A DNA stretch of 64,000 bases from Nemophila menziesii (GCA_029959085.1 JARWIR010000002.1:60938154-61002153), one strand, 5' to 3'. Shown: positions 12,560-24,779, numbered from the stretch's first letter. Numbers and translations are program-made. Notes: generated by a model from the sequence alone, not told the origin.

Positions 12560-12989
12560 TTAACCACCAACTCAAAGCTTTAGCAACCCTTGAAATTTGA
12601 ACTTGTGAATTAATGGTTGAACAAGCTTGATTTGGCTCATGATAGGTGAATTGATGATGAATCTCTATGTGGGTGAGGTGGATTTGTAATGGGTTGGCTT
12701 GGATTTAAGAAATTGTAGGATGAATGTTGAAAATTTGTCTCTTTGATTCTTCAATTTGAATGGATTTGGTGATGATTGGGTGCTTGAATCTCTCTTGTAA
12801 TGATGTGGAGAGAAGGTTTGATGTGTTTTTCTTGATGATTGGGTAGTGTTTTGGTGATTGGTGAAGGTTTTGATGAGCTTCAATGTAGTTGGGAGAGTTT
12901 TGGAGAAGAGAAAGAGGCTTTAGGTTTAATAAATTCGGAATAATGAGCTTAATACCTCTTTTATAACTTGAAACCCTTTCTTTTCTCTC
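12560..12989 (-). other. Element C ORF2 leader
   Basis: Non-coding, T/G-rich on the plus strand (A/C-rich in the transcript). A TTTGAGTTGGTGGT box sits just before the ORF2 ATG (minus, about 12562-12576). Apparent open frames here are antisense shadows. Confidence 0.65.
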
Positions 12990-13370
12990 TCTGGCGGCTC
13001 GTGCGGACCATGGTGCGGACCATGGGGTGTACCGCGGGGTAGTCCGCGACATCAGATGCTCGAAATTTTTTACCCACTGGATAATACCCGTGGTAGGACC
13101 CGTGGCACGTGTTTTTGACTCACGGACCATGGCACGGTACACCGCAGGGTACCCCGCGCCTTCTTTGTCAAAATACCCGTGGATCTACCCCGTGGCACGC
13201 GTTTGTGACCTGCGGACCATGGTACGGAGCAGGGGGGTAGTCCGCGGGGCCTTTTTTCTTGGTTCTGGATCAAACCCGCGGTGCAACCCGTGGTACGGGT
13301 TTTTACCCTGCGGACTAGGGGTAGTCCGTGGGGGTACTCCGCGCAGGGCTTTTTTTTGCTCCGAAAAATT
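12990..13370 (-). repeat. Element C GC-rich imperfect palindrome array
   Basis: About 380 bp, strikingly GC- and CpG-rich in an AT-rich element. Short units recur: TGCGGACCATGG, CCGTGGCACGCG, CCCGTGGTACGGG and GGGGTAGTCCGCGG. Many are self-complementary around a few bases. F has a similar array at 18102-18450. It lies between the GPF tail and ORF2. Confidence 0.8.
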
Positions 13371-13503
13371 TCTCTCGCGTCCCTAACTCGATTTCTCCAA
13401 TTCCTACACACCAAAAACACTAATACCTTTCTCAAATATGCATTATCAACTAAAAACAACTAAATTAAACATAAACTAAAAAGGTAAAAGACATGAAAAT
13501 TTT

Positions 13504-13535
13504 AAAAAAACTACGGGTTGTCTCCCGTACAACAC
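13504..13535 (-). other. Hairpin plus U-run after the C gag-PR stop
   Basis: On the minus strand, ACGGGAGACAACCCGT (5-bp stem) followed by AGTTTTTTT. It is preceded by the GACGTTAAACAAAAGTG block shared with A, B and D. Confidence 0.6.
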
Positions 13536-13575
13536 TTTTGTTTAACGTCTTTCAAAGTTAGACATGTTACCTCTG

Positions 13576-16403
13576 TCAATATTTGCGAATATAGCCTCCC
13601 CAACAACGAGTAAGGCTATGAACGTCAACTAATCTGCGCTTGACCCCAGTTTTGGGGCGAATTTCTATCATCTTGGCTGAAACAACCTTAGTGATAATGA
13701 ATGGTCCCATCCACGAGTCTTTGAAACTTCGTGGCTTGTTCTCTCGTTTGTGAGCTTTCCATAGAACTTCATGGCCAACCCCAAACTCAATGTTTGGCTC
13801 AGTATCCACAGGCTTTAAGTGGATCTTCTCAGGAGGGACTTTGTGATGTGAAAGGCTGTGGATGACAGGAACGGTGGGATGTAACTTCCTTGGTTTCTTA
13901 CCCAAGACATAGAAGGTCACAGATACATTCTTTGCATGAAGGGTAATGGTCCCTTCTTGGAAGTTGATCACACTTTGACTTGTGGCCATGAAAGGCCGTC
14001 CAAGTATGATTGGAACCTGCTTATCTGCATCAAACTCAAGAATAACAAAGTCAGTAGGGATGGCGATATTCCCTGCACGGACTAAGACGTCCTCCACTGT
14101 TCCCCATGTCCTTTTAACTGAGTTGTCAGCGAACTGCAACTTCACTGGAGTTTTCTCTGATTTCTGAAGTCCAAGTCTCTCGAACACGGACTTAGGCATA
14201 AGATTTACACCAGAACCCACATCGTACATAGCTTTCACCTTGAGCATACCATGTAATTGAATAGGAAGGTTGAAACTTCCCGGATCTTTGAGCTTTGTTG
14301 GTAGCTCTCTTTCACTTCTTCTTGAAACCCTCAGATTCTCTCTTGGGATCTCTACACTCGTCTCTTTTTCCGGAATAATTTGCGTATAAACTTGTTGCGG
14401 TGTAAGTCCTCTCTTCGCAATCTTAAGCATTTGGGCGTTGATATTTTCAGGTTGATACGCCTCTACAAATGTCTTGAGTACAGTGTCATCCTTAGGATTT
14501 GTATCAGGAATAGTTGATGACACTGGTTGAACAATAGGTGGCGATTCCACCTTCTCTTCTTCTTTCTCTTCATGCACAGCAGGTGCAACTTCATCTTCTG
14601 ATTCCTCCTTTGAGGCTTCTTCCTCTTTTTCTTTAGCCAGCTCAGCTGCGTAATCCACAACCGATCGAATTTCCTCTTGCATCTTCCTCAGTAGTTGTAT
14701 AAATTCGACTTTCTCTTGATCGTCCTCCACATAAACCTCAGAACAGTCAGATTCCACGGGGCTAGACTTGGTTGGTTCTTCTTCTGTACTCGAAACTTCC
14801 ACGGCACTAACGGCAGCATGCGGTACTTCCTCTTTTGCTGCTTCAATTTCAAGGCAGATAGCCTTGCAAGCTTCGAACCCAACATTTTTTTCACCTCCTT
14901 CGATTGCCTTTACTTCCTTTTGTTCTACCAAATTTGTTAAAACTTCGTTTAATTGTTTTACTTGAGTACCTAACATCTGAAGTATGGCATCGTGTCCTCG
15001 GACCTTCTCGTCCTGAGCGTTCATAGTCGTGGTCAAACGGTCTAGAGCTTGTGCTATCTGTTGAATATCCATAGATCCTTCTTGAGGATACTGAGGTAAA
15101 GCTTTCTGATCTAACGAATCGGTATAGGCATCTTGCGCAGGTTGTTGAGAGGAAGCAGGTCTATTTTGATGTTGATTTTGATAGTGACCTCTCTGTTGAA
15201 AAGAGTTGTTCTGGAGGCGCGGTTGATAATGACCAGGATTAGCGGCCCCTTGTGGATTTGAATATTGCGTACCTGGATGGTTTCGGTTACCCCATTGATA
15301 ACCTCCGCGATTGGATATAAAGTAAACAGATTGCGGATTTGATTCGCACTCTTCCCATGTATGATTGTTAACCCCACATTGTTGACAACCATGTGCTTCT
15401 TGTACTACGTTTGCAGCGGCTAAATTCTTTTGCATCTCTATATTCAGCTCTTTGATTTGATTTTCCAACGCGGATATTTGAGTTGAGTTTGCAGTTTCTG
15501 CATCTAGACGAAGCGTTCCTCGGGTCTTTGCTACAGAAGCTCGCGTTGAAGGCCAACTTCTTTCTTGTTCCATAATATTCTCTAACACCTCGGAAGCTTC
15601 ATTGTGATTCATGGACACAAAATTACCCTTTCCAATGTTATCCACCTTTTCTCTACCTTTATCATTAAGGCATTCATAGAGCATAGCAAGTTGTAGAGCA
15701 GGTGTATAACCACGGAGCGGACATCTAGCTAATTTTTGTTGAAACCTTGTCCATGCTTCTCCCACTGTTTCTCCATCTTCTTGGAAAAATCTTGGAAGCT
15801 CGGTTTGATCCTTGAGTCTCACGCTCTTCGGATTTTAAAGAACGCGGCTTGAAGTTCTCTCCAAGAGTGAATGGTTCCATGTGGTTGTCTTTCTAGCCAA
15901 TCGCTAGCTCTACCGGTCAAGAAGAACGAAAACATATGACAATACAGTTGCTCGCGTGTAATGCCAGGAGTAATGTAGGCATCACAAATCTGCATGAACT
16001 TCTGAATCGATCTTACCGGATCTTGAATTGCTGTACCAGTGTAGAGTCCGAAACTTTGAAATTGACTGAGCATACCCGGATCGGGTCTAAATTTGATATT
16101 CGGAATCTCTGGAGGGCGGTAACCGATTGGTTGAACATGGAATGGTACATGAAGGCCAGGTAGGTCTTGTTCAACTCGGTTCTGTTGATTATTAAGGTTA
16201 TTCTGCCCATTACCTCCTCCTAAATGTTGTTGTACACCAGGTGGAATAAACGCAAGAGGTCCTCCCCTGGTGCAAAGTAAACTAACTCCGGATCATTATC
16301 TTGTATGTCTGCCATAGCTCTTCTCGAGGCTCTTTCCTCACGAATTCGTTTGTTATAAGATCAGAAGCTCCTTTCGGGCTCCGATAAAGGAGGCCAAGAA
16401 TTA
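13576..16403 (-). pseudogene. Element C Gag-protease-GPF polyprotein, frameshifted
   Basis: The main open part is 748 codons (15822-13576). A 7-base deletion near 15830 (F reads FFNRFYPKSMRLKDQ across it) separates it from the upstream frame 16073-15819. The N-terminal 100 codons are broken further. In the 748-codon part: matrix/capsid helix end at 1-100; CCHC knuckle C146, C149, H154, C159; Asn/Gln-rich linker and coiled coil 240-300; Glu-rich acidic segment 350-430; retropepsin with D534-V-G-S; ILGRPF near 607; then VGHEVLWKAHKRE...SWMGPFIITKV near 700 and CWGGYIRKY at the end. The tail matches the C-terminal GPY/F module of integrases. RT, RNase H and the integrase core are absent. The family start is unclear: position 16401-16403 is GTG, and the first ATG in that context is at 16315. 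Confidence 0.85.
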
Positions 16404-16540
16404 AACACTGTGAAACCTGAAAAAGACTAAAGCAAACCACAAGCGTAAATCTGAAAAAATAAAACTAAAAACTGAAAAAACAAAAACTAATTAAAAACTA
16501 CTACTCGAAATAGATAACCCACACGCTAACGAGACACAAG

Positions 16541-16558
16541 TCCCCGGCAGCGGCGCCA
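16541..16558 (-). other. Element C primer-binding site (tRNA-Asp type)
   Basis: On the minus strand TGGCGCCGCTGCCGGGGA, six bases inside the 5' LTR. From memory, the plant tRNA-Asp(GUC) 3' end pairs with 17 of 18 bases. Confidence 0.85.
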
Positions 16559-16564
16559 AAAACT

Positions 16565-18096
16565 TGGTGTTGCCTAGGGTGTGATAAAAATATGATAAAA
16601 TTAAGTTAAGAAACTACGCACTCTCACCCTAGACAGGCACAGTACTGCAAGTATTACAGGACGTATGCAAGTTTTAATGATAAGTTGAGTTCGTTCTCAG
16701 GGACTTAAGTGTGTTATACGCGTGAGTAGGAATAACGAGTAAAAGTAATAAATTAAAGACAGGAAATTAAAGGGAACAGATTTCGAAATTAACAAATTAA
16801 AACTAGGAAAATAAAAGACAATAAAATAAAAGATAAGAAATACGAGATGAGAAGTATAGCTCAGGTTTTGCTAGTATGCACTAATCCTTCTAATTCTATC
16901 TATAAATCTAGTTTATAAGGGAGAATATTAGCTCTTGGTATACTTAGTCAGGATTCTAAATTCCCATACCTTAGACCTTGAGAGTGACTAAGGGGGCTAC
17001 GGCACAACCAAGAAGTGATTTCAAATAGGGTTATCAAGCGCTACTAAGGCCCTAAGCAAATACTGCAATCATTGGTGATATGGTGATTAAAACAAACCCT
17101 ATTGACTATCTAGTTAGAATCATGTTTTGTCAGAACTAATATCGACACTAGACATTATGTGGTGGTTCAATAGTTAAACACCCTGTCAAGGAGACCATCT
17201 AACTATTATTAAAACAATCCTAAAGTGATTAGTTCTAGGAAAGACAATAAATCAGAACATATAAACAAATATTAAGTAAGTAGCTAATATCAGATTAAAA
17301 CATATAATTCCCAAAGAAACTTAGATAGAAGAATTATAATTCATAGATTATACATGATGAAAAACCCAAGCTATGGGGAGTTTAGTTCATACCTGAAGGA
17401 AATAAACTAAAAGAAATTACAAAAGACATCATCTTGCTCTCTACAATAAATTGGAAGAATAAAACCTTAAGAAGTAATTACTATGAGGCAAGGATGATTT
17501 ACAAGTGATATAAGGGTGTATTTATAGGTGTTTAGAAGACCTAATTAGTTTCTTGAGGAAGAGGTAAGGTATTGGACTTCTAGCCCAACTCAAATTCGTA
17601 TGGAAATAAAGAAAAACACTGCTGGACCGTTTTGAGCATATCTTCTTCTTTATTGGTCGGTTTGAGCTCCATAAGATACCAAAAGAATTGCAACAGAATT
17701 ATATCTGTCCCTATGAAAGGAAATTACCAAAATCGGCCTATTTCTTGGGTTGAATAGCACATCTTTAGGCGTGTACTGCAGAATCCTAGATTAGGCAGCT
17801 TTTGCTTTTCCATCATCTTTTTAGATTTTGTTTCCTTATCTCCAATTACCATGCAAATCTCTTTCCATAAGTTGTAATCTTTGACTTGGACTCTAATTAA
17901 GCTACATAATTATCTTTAAAGCTACACACTAAATAACTAATTAAACCCAATATGCTCTAAAAATATTATTTTGCTAAATCAAGATTCAAAATAGGAAAGT
18001 GCACTATTTCTCAAGAAAATCGACATTTATGACTTCTAAATCACTAAAAATGATGTCTCATCCTAACATTAATTTATCACAAATGAGGAGACATCA
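16565..18096 (-). repeat. Element C 5' LTR
   Basis: 1532 bp. Terminal TGATGTCTC (18088-18096, minus) is repeated inverted at 18051-18059, making a stem-loop at the start of U3. Candidate TATA box at 17519-17526. Confidence 0.94.
17519..17526 (-). promoter_or_regulatory. TATA box of the C 5' LTR
   Basis: TATAAATA on the minus strand, in the context CCTATAAATACACCC shared with the LTRs of F and E. Confidence 0.6.
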
Positions 18097-18101
18097 GGGG
18101 T
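18097..18101. other. Target-site duplication of C, right copy (GGGGT)
   Basis: Exact match to 8468-8472. Removing C and one copy restores continuity of the GC-rich array of F. Confidence 0.92.
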
Positions 18102-18450
18102 ACACCGCAACATCTGATGCTCGAAAAATTTTAGCCTCTGCTCAATACACGTGGTACGACCCCGTGGCACGCGTTTTAGCTCTGCGGACCATGGTGCGGA
18201 CTAGGGGTACACCGCAGGGGTACCGCGCAGCTTCTGTAGCGTCCTTCGTCAAAATACCCGTGGACCTACCCCGTGGCACGGGTTTTAACCGTGCGGTGTA
18301 GGGGTGCGGTGCAGGGGGTAGTCTGTGGGGGTTTTTTTCTCGGTTCTGGATAAGACCCGCGGCTCCAACCCGTGGTACGCGTTTTTTGCCTTGCGGACCA
18401 TACCTGCGGTATAGGGATACACCGCGGGGGTACTCCGCACAGGTCTTTTC
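18102..18450 (-). repeat. Element F GC-rich imperfect palindrome array
   Basis: Same class as 12990-13370: repeated TGCGGACCAT, CCCCGTGGCACG and GTACACCGCGG units. The other end of the array is at 8420-8467, on the far side of C. Confidence 0.78.
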
Positions 18451-18594
18451 TCCGTTCCGAAAAATTTTGCTTGCTTCCCTAACTCGATTTCTCCAATACC
18501 TAATCATTAAAAACACTAATACCTTTCTCAAATATGCAATATCAACTAAAAACAACTAAATTTAACATAAACTAAAAACGTAAAAGACATAAAA

Positions 18595-18630
18595 ACTAAA
18601 GAAACTACGGGTTGTCTCCCGTACAACACT
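18595..18630 (-). other. Hairpin after the F gag-PR stop
   Basis: ACGGGAGACAACCCGT on the minus strand next to the ACGTAAAACAAAAGTG block, as in C, but with a shorter T run. Confidence 0.5.
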
Positions 18631-18693
18631 TTTGTTTTACGTCTTTCAAAGTTAGACGTGTTACCTCTGTCAAGATTTGCGAATATAGCCTTC

Positions 18694-20059
18694 TCAACAA
18701 CGAGTTAGGCTATGAACGACAACTAATCTGCGCTTGACCCCAGTTTTGGGGCGAATTTCTATCACCTTGGCTAAAACAACCTTAGTGACAATGAACGGTC
18801 CCATCCACGAGTCTTTGAAACTTCGTGGCCTATTCTCGCGTTTGTGAGCTTTGCACAGAACTTCATGGCCAACCCCAAACTCACTGTTTGGCTCAGTATC
18901 CACAGGTTTTAAGTGGATCTTCTCAGGAGGGACTTTGTGATGTGAAAGGCTGTGGATGACAGGAACGGTGGGATCTAACTTCCTTGGTTTCTTACCCAAG
19001 ACATAGAAGGTCTCGGATACATTCTTTGCATGAAGGGTGATGGCCCCTTCTTGGAAGTTGATGACACTTTTACTCGTGGCCATGAAAGGCCGTCCGCATC
19101 AAACTCAAGAATAACAAAGTCAGTAGGGATGGCGATATTACCTGCACGGACTAAGACGTCCTCCACTGTTCCCCATGTCCTTTTAACTGAGTTGTCAGCG
19201 AACTGCAACTTCACTAGAGTTTTCTCTGATTTCTGAAGTCCAAGTCTTTCGAACACGGACTTAGGCGTAAGATTCATACCAGAACCCACATCGTACATAG
19301 CTTTCACCTTGAGCATACCATGAAATTGAATAGGAAGATTGAAACTTCCCGGATCTTTAAGCTTTGTTGGTAGCTCTCTTTCACTTCTTCTCGAAACCCT
19401 TAAAGTTTCTCTTGGGATCTCTACACTCGCCTCTTTCTCAGGAATAACTTGTGTAAAAACTTGTTGCGGTGTAAGTCATTTCTTCGCAATCTCAAGCATT
19501 TGGGCGTTGATATTTTCAGGTTGGTACGCCTCTACAAATGTCTTGAGTACAGTGTCATCCTTAGGATTTGAATCAGGAATAGTTGATGACACTAGTTGAA
19601 CAATAGGTGGCGATTCTACCTTCTCTTCTTCTTTCTCTTCTTGCACAGCAGGTGCAACTTCATCTTCTGATTCCTCCTTTGAGGCTTCTTTCTCTTTCTC
19701 TTTAGCCAGCTCAGCTTCATAATCCATAATCGATCGAATTTCCTCTTGCATCTTCCTCAAAAGTTGTATAAATTCGGCTTTCTCTTGATCGTCCTCCACA
19801 TAAACCTCAGAACAGTCAGATTCCACGGGGCTAGACTTGGTTGGTTCTTTTTCAGTACTCGGAACTTCCACGGCACTAACGGCAGCATGTGGTACTTCCT
19901 CTTCTTTTTATTTAATTTCAAGGCAAATAGCCTTGCAAGCTTCGAACCCAACATTGTTTTCACCTCCTTCGATTGCCTTTACTTCCCTTTGTTCTATTAA
20001 ATTTGTTAACACTTTGTTTAACTGTTCTACTTGAGTACCTAAAATCTGAAGTATGGCAT
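18694..20059 (-). pseudogene. Element F protease and GPF tail (distal half of Gag-PR)
   Basis: Second half of the polyprotein of F, left of the A insertion. Order on the minus strand: coiled coil, acidic Glu-rich segment (19871-19476), SERELPTKLKDPGSF, protease D-V-G-S (YDVGSGMNLTP, frame 19316-18975), then GPF tail (SWMGPFIVTKVV, frame 19083-18694). Damage relative to C: a TAA near 19910, a stop near 19480, and a 25-base deletion near 19097 in the protease that shifts the frame. The final residues are also altered (LTRC then stop instead of LTRCWGGY). Non-functional. Confidence 0.82.
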
Positions 20060-20064
20060 CTTGT
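20060..20064. other. Target-site duplication of A, left copy (CTTGT)
   Basis: Identical to 29078-29082. C has uninterrupted sequence at the matching place in gag (near 14990). Confidence 0.92.
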
Positions 20065-21626
20065 CTATGTCTCCCTAATTGTTCTTATTTTCGACCCTTG
20101 GGAGACATCATCTTTTATGTTTATTTAGATATTTTGATAGACTTTTGAGTTAAAAATACAATAATCTGGATTTTCCATTTTATTTCTAGTAATTTCGATA
20201 TATTAAACTTTTGCGCGTAATCTTGTATATTTTAGTGGAAAGTTTGTAGGTTTTGATTATTAGCTAGGAATGGAATCCGAGAAGAGAGTCAAAGATCGTG
20301 ATATGGAGTCAAGACTTGAAGATAAATCCCGAATATATTATTTTTAGAGCTGAAAATCTATTTTCCAGGCCATAGATTGCTGATTTCGAGGTGCTTAAGA
20401 ACTGATTTACCGCTGACCTTTGAAGAGAAAACATTCTTTATCGAGTTACGGAACTTTAGCAACTGAAATGAGGTCAATCGGAGTCATAACGAAGCGGGAA
20501 AAGCCGTTTTAGTGAAGGTGTATCAGCAGTTACGGGATTTTGGGCTTAGAATTTGGGGTTGGACAATTAATTAGTGTTTTATTATTAGGTCCAAGCCCTA
20601 ATCCGTTTTTACACTTATAAAAGGATCCTTTGACTTCTATTTTTCACACAATTCACATTCCACAAGATTAAACATCAGAGAGAAGCAACAGAAGGAAGAA
20701 AGAAGAAGCTCCAAGAACTGGAGAGGGTCTATATCTCCGTTCTCAGTCATTCCAACTCTGGAAATTAGGTTTCTTTAAATTTTAATTTTGTAATCAAATA
20801 TGAATTCCATTTCAATTAATTTAGTTTTTCTTTTTAGTATGAGCTAAACATTTATTAGTGCTTGAGAACAATTAAAGGGTGAATCCCAATCTTATTGAAT
20901 TTCGAATGTTGAATTTGGGTTTCTGTTAAATTAAATTAGATTGGGGCTTTTACTTTTTTCTATAAATTAAAAATATTTACTGTTTTTAGCGTCATGAACT
21001 AGGAACAGGTGTTAGTATTTAGGCTATTCCAATTAGTGGCAATTGGATCATCCTGACGGAGGGTTTAAATACAGAACCATTTATTCAATCTAGGATAGAA
21101 GCTACTGATTCTGACGAAGTTAGCTAATTTTAGGACCAATGAGGTAATAAACTTAAACATCCAAAAATGGATCATATTTACCCTGACGGGACTAGTGACA
21201 CTCTAGGATCGCCTTATAGTCCACCCTGACGGGGGTATAAGGAATTTAGAATCCCGACCATTGTAATTGACCAATTTAGCCCTTAAACAACATAAGTTAT
21301 GAAATAGGATTGGGAGGATCCTTGCGTTCTCAAGTGCTCCTTCTCATACCGCGTTTTACATCATTTTACTTGCGTCTTAGCTTTTATTTGCATTTTAATA
21401 ATTGTCTTTCATTTGCTTAGCATTAATACAAGAAAACCAAACAATCATTATTTCTTTACTTGTTTCAATAAGTGCAACCATTTATTACTTGTTAAACATT
21501 GTAGTCAACCATCTCGTCCTTGGAACGAATCTGTTTTATCAACTATATTAATTGGGACAACCGTACACTTGCGGTTGTGGTTCGATTATTTATTGCATTT
21601 ATTTTAGAACACACAAAGGACCACCA
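20065..21626 (+). repeat. Element A 5' LTR
   Basis: 1562 bp. The first two bases are CT rather than the usual TG (the 3' copy has TG); it ends ACCACCA. Early inverted repeat ATGTCTCCC / GGGAGACATCA. TATA box at 20616. Several CTGACGG motifs in the last third. Confidence 0.95.
20616..20623 (+). promoter_or_regulatory. TATA box of the A 5' LTR
   Basis: TATAAAAG, 551 bases into the LTR, conserved at the same place in all four A/B LTRs (28067, 40268, 51323). It likely sets the transcription start. Confidence 0.7.
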
Positions 21627-21632
21627 AGTTTT

Positions 21633-21650
21633 TGGCGCCGCTGCCGGGGA
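21633..21650 (+). other. Element A primer-binding site (tRNA-Asp type)
   Basis: TGGCGCCGCTGCCGGGGA, after a 6-base AGTTTT spacer. The same 18 bases occur in B, C, F and E. Confidence 0.87.
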
Positions 21651-21760
21651 CGGTAGCGTGTGACCACGGTGTTTATCCTTTAGTGATAGTTGCATTTATT
21701 TTTATTTCAGTTTTACGCTTTTTGTTTGTTCGTTTCTTTTCAGGTTTTTAGGTTTGGTGT

Positions 21761-24565
21761 ATGCGAAGAAGACTCTTTAAGGATCTAGAGCCATCACCTC
21801 CGATCCTTAATAATCCAGAATCGTTAATCAGACTTGCTAACAAGAGAAGGAGAGAACAAGAAGCTTTAGAAGTAGAAGAATTAATTAACAGAATGGAGAA
21901 CATTAATATTCAGAATCAACAAAACAATAACGGACAAGCTCAGAGAGTGATTAATCAAGATCAGTGGTTTGTTAATGGTCCACCAGAAGTTCCATTCCGT
22001 GCTCCTACTCTAGGAGTAGGTGCTCCAAATATAGATGTTCCGAGGTTTCGTCCAGATTCGGGTATGTTAGCTCAATTCCAAAATTATGGAAATTTTCGTG
22101 GTAAAGCTGGAGAAGATCCTCTCAGAGCGGTACAGAAATTCAAACAGATATGTGATTCTTACATCACACAAGGAGTTTCAAGAGAACAGATGTATTATGC
22201 TGCGTTTCGATTTTTTGTTATTGATGGGGCAAGTGAATGGCATGATACACAAGATCCTACGAAGATAACAAATTGGGAACAATTAGAAACTGCTTTCTTT
22301 GACAGATATTACCCAAGTAGCATGAGGTTAGATGATCAACTTGAATTAACGCATTTCCGTCAAGAATATGATGAAACTTTGGGTAAAAGCTGGACAAGAT
22401 TTCAGATGTATTTACGTAGAGTTCCCGATCATGGCCTTTCAGAACAACAACAACTAAAAATCTTTTACAGAGGCCTTGATGGGACTTCAAGAGAAAAAAT
22501 GGATTTGCTATGTGGTGCTGGATTTCTTCAAGTTCAACCCGTTCATGCAAAAATCATCTTGGAAATAACAGTAAAGAATGAAGTTGGGTGGAACACCATA
22601 AGAACACCAGTTAGAGGAGGAGTCAATAATGTCAATATTGAAGAAAAGTTCAACTCCTTAGAGACCAAGATTCAAACCACACTAGAACAACAATTGAGAC
22701 AACTCACTTTAGCCGTGAAAGAAGGTTTTTCGAATAAAAGAGGTGAGGTAAAGGTGGCACAAGAGGTGTATGGATGTGAGTATTGTGGTGTAAATGATCA
22801 TAGTTGGGAGAATTGTCAAAATAATCAAGAATCTGTGATGTTTGTCTCGAACAGAGGTAACTTTAATTCGAGTGGTAATGGATATCAGCCGAACAGAAAC
22901 CTTCCTGGGTTTCAATATTCAAATCCTAATGGGGCAGCCAATCCTACATATGCGTATCAGCCTCATCCCCAAGGTAACAATTTCAATCCAAGACCACAAA
23001 ATAATTATCAAGGAGGACAGAATCAGGGAAATTATGTTCAGAGACAAGCTCCTCAAGATAGTTATAATGAAACCATGAACCAAAAAGCCTTACCTGCCCA
23101 TCCACAAGAAGGTGTAGTTACCCATCAGAAAACCGTGGAAAGTTTAATTGCTCTTCAGACACAAGCTATGGAACGTCAACAAGCATCTGATGCAAACATG
23201 AAGTTATTACAGAATCAGATAAATCAAATTAATAAACAACTGAATCAACGTCCACAAGGGCAACTCCCTAGCGATACTGAGAATCCAATTCAAATCGAAG
23301 ATTGTAAAGCTATTACTCTCAGAAGTGGTAAGAACCTTCCTCCACCTCCTTTCCCTGTTATGAAAGAGAAGGAAGTTGCTAGAAAAGAAAAGGATGTGGT
23401 GGATAAAGATAAAGAAGTTGAAGTAGAAGAAGTGGAGAGGCCTGTTGAAGTTACGAAAAAGAAAGATGATACTATAATAACCCGTCCTCCTCCACCATTT
23501 CCATCAAGAGTTCAGAAGAAGGGTGATATGGCTGATTATCAAAAATTCTTTAACAAGGTAAGAGGTCTTAGCATAAATATTCTGTTGCTAGAAGCTATTC
23601 GAGATGTACCCAAGTATGCTAAGTTTCTGAAAAGAGCCCTCACTAACAAAAGGCCGTATTGTGATAATGAGATGATTGGTCTTCCTGAAGAATGTAGCGC
23701 CATTTGTCAAAGTAAGTTACCTCCAAAGTTAGTTGATCCTGGGAGTTTCAGAATTCCGATCTCGATTGGAGAAGAATGGAAAGGTAAGGCACTATGTGAT
23801 TTGGGTGCAAGCATCAATCTTATGCCCAAATCGATCTTTGATAAGCTTAATATTGAAGCAAGACCCACTTCTATGGTCTTGCAAATGGCGAATCGGTCTC
23901 TTGCACATCCAGAAGGCCGAATCGAAGATGTCCTCGTTAAGGCAGGTACGTTAATTTTTCCCGCTGATTTCGTTATACTTGATTACGACGAGGATAGGAA
24001 TGTCCCCATTATTTTGGGAAGACCATTCCTAGCCACGGGGCGTACCTTGATTGATGTAGAAAACGGAGAGATGATTATGAGAATCCAAGACGAGGAAATG
24101 AAGTTTAACGTGTTCAGACCTATGAGATTTCCGGATTCCAAGGAAGAATGCTTTCGTCTAGATGTAATGGAACCTGTAAGAAAGGAGCAAATTAATGTTG
24201 TGGACACGTTAGGGGTGGAGGAGAAAGAGCTACGAAAGAAACCACCAATTAAATCTACTCCATACCCTAAAAATCCACAACTCAATCATGCGAAGATGAA
24301 AGAGAAAGCACGTGCCACGAAGGTTCCGAAGGAACCTAAGAAAGAAAGAAAGAAAAAGGGGTTCAAAGTAGGTAAAGAAGTAGCTATGAAGAAACCAAAT
24401 CCCCCTCCAAAGGTACCTGAATCGAAAAGTTCTTGGCTAGGACCATTCATGGTCACGAAGGTTATCTCAGATAAACTAGTGGGCATAAAAGTTAAGGGAT
24501 GCAAATTTTGAGTTGCAAATATTGACAACCTCACTCATTGCTGGGGAGGTTATGTTAATGACTAA
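21761..24565 (+). CDS. Element A Gag-protease-GPF polyprotein (in-frame TGA near the end)
   Basis: ATG at 21761 (MRRRLFKDLEP), shared with B. The open frame is 916 codons to TGA 24509-24511; the same frame continues through HCWGGYVND to TAA at 24563-24565, so the TGA is probably a late mutation. Domains: basic/coiled N-terminus 1-50; Gag helices about 90-290 (YITQGVSREQMYYAAFRFF); CCHC knuckle C339, C342, H347, C352; N/Q-rich linker; DCKAITLRSGK near 515; proline-rich segment; retropepsin D680-L-G-A with ILGRPF near 757; Lys-rich linker; GPF tail from about 890 (SWLGPFMVTKV). Compared with the 1875 codons of B, everything from RT to the integrase core is missing. A conserved TTTTCAGG lies about 27 bases before the ATG. 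It would make capsids and process them, but needs RT and integrase in trans. Confidence 0.88.
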
Positions 24566-24779
24566 AGAACGAGGTAACCCGTCGAGCTTAACGACGTTAA
24601 ACAAAAGCCATTCCTTGTATATTAGTTTAAGTTTTATAGTTTAAATTTGTTTGATTTTCGTTAATTTAGTGTTTATTAGTAAGAAATGAGGAAGGGTAGT
24701 TGTTTTTGATGATTTCAGGGATAAAAAGGTCATGAGTTTGGGGTCGAAAGGGCAAAAATAGAAGAAAAATTTGTGGTGT

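Larger units (their letters stand above)
8473..18096 (-). mobile_element. Element C: non-autonomous Athila-type element
   Basis: 9624 bp, minus strand, flanked by the perfect 5-bp duplication GGGGT and inserted in the GC-rich array of F. Contents in its own direction: 5' LTR, primer site, gag-protease-GPF frame, hairpin, GC-rich palindrome array, ORF2, polypurine tract, 3' LTR. There is no RT, RNase H or catalytic integrase and no room for them, since the GPF tail directly follows protease. It is the best preserved of the minus-strand elements. Its multiplication would need enzymes from a relative. Confidence 0.93.

Noticed and set aside
13027..13463. Several overlapping open frames on both strands at 12.7-13.5 kb
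   Set aside because: They come from the GC-rich palindrome array, which lowers stop frequency in all frames; Arg/Gly/Pro composition with no motif.
14463..15556. Frames on both strands overlapping the C gag
   Set aside because: Shadows of the long Gag-protease frame in other phases.
3662..18096. Tandem LTR array from unequal recombination (four similar LTRs in one direction)
   Set aside because: The exact GGGGT duplication around 8473-18096 and the continuity of the outer element explain it better as one element nested in another.
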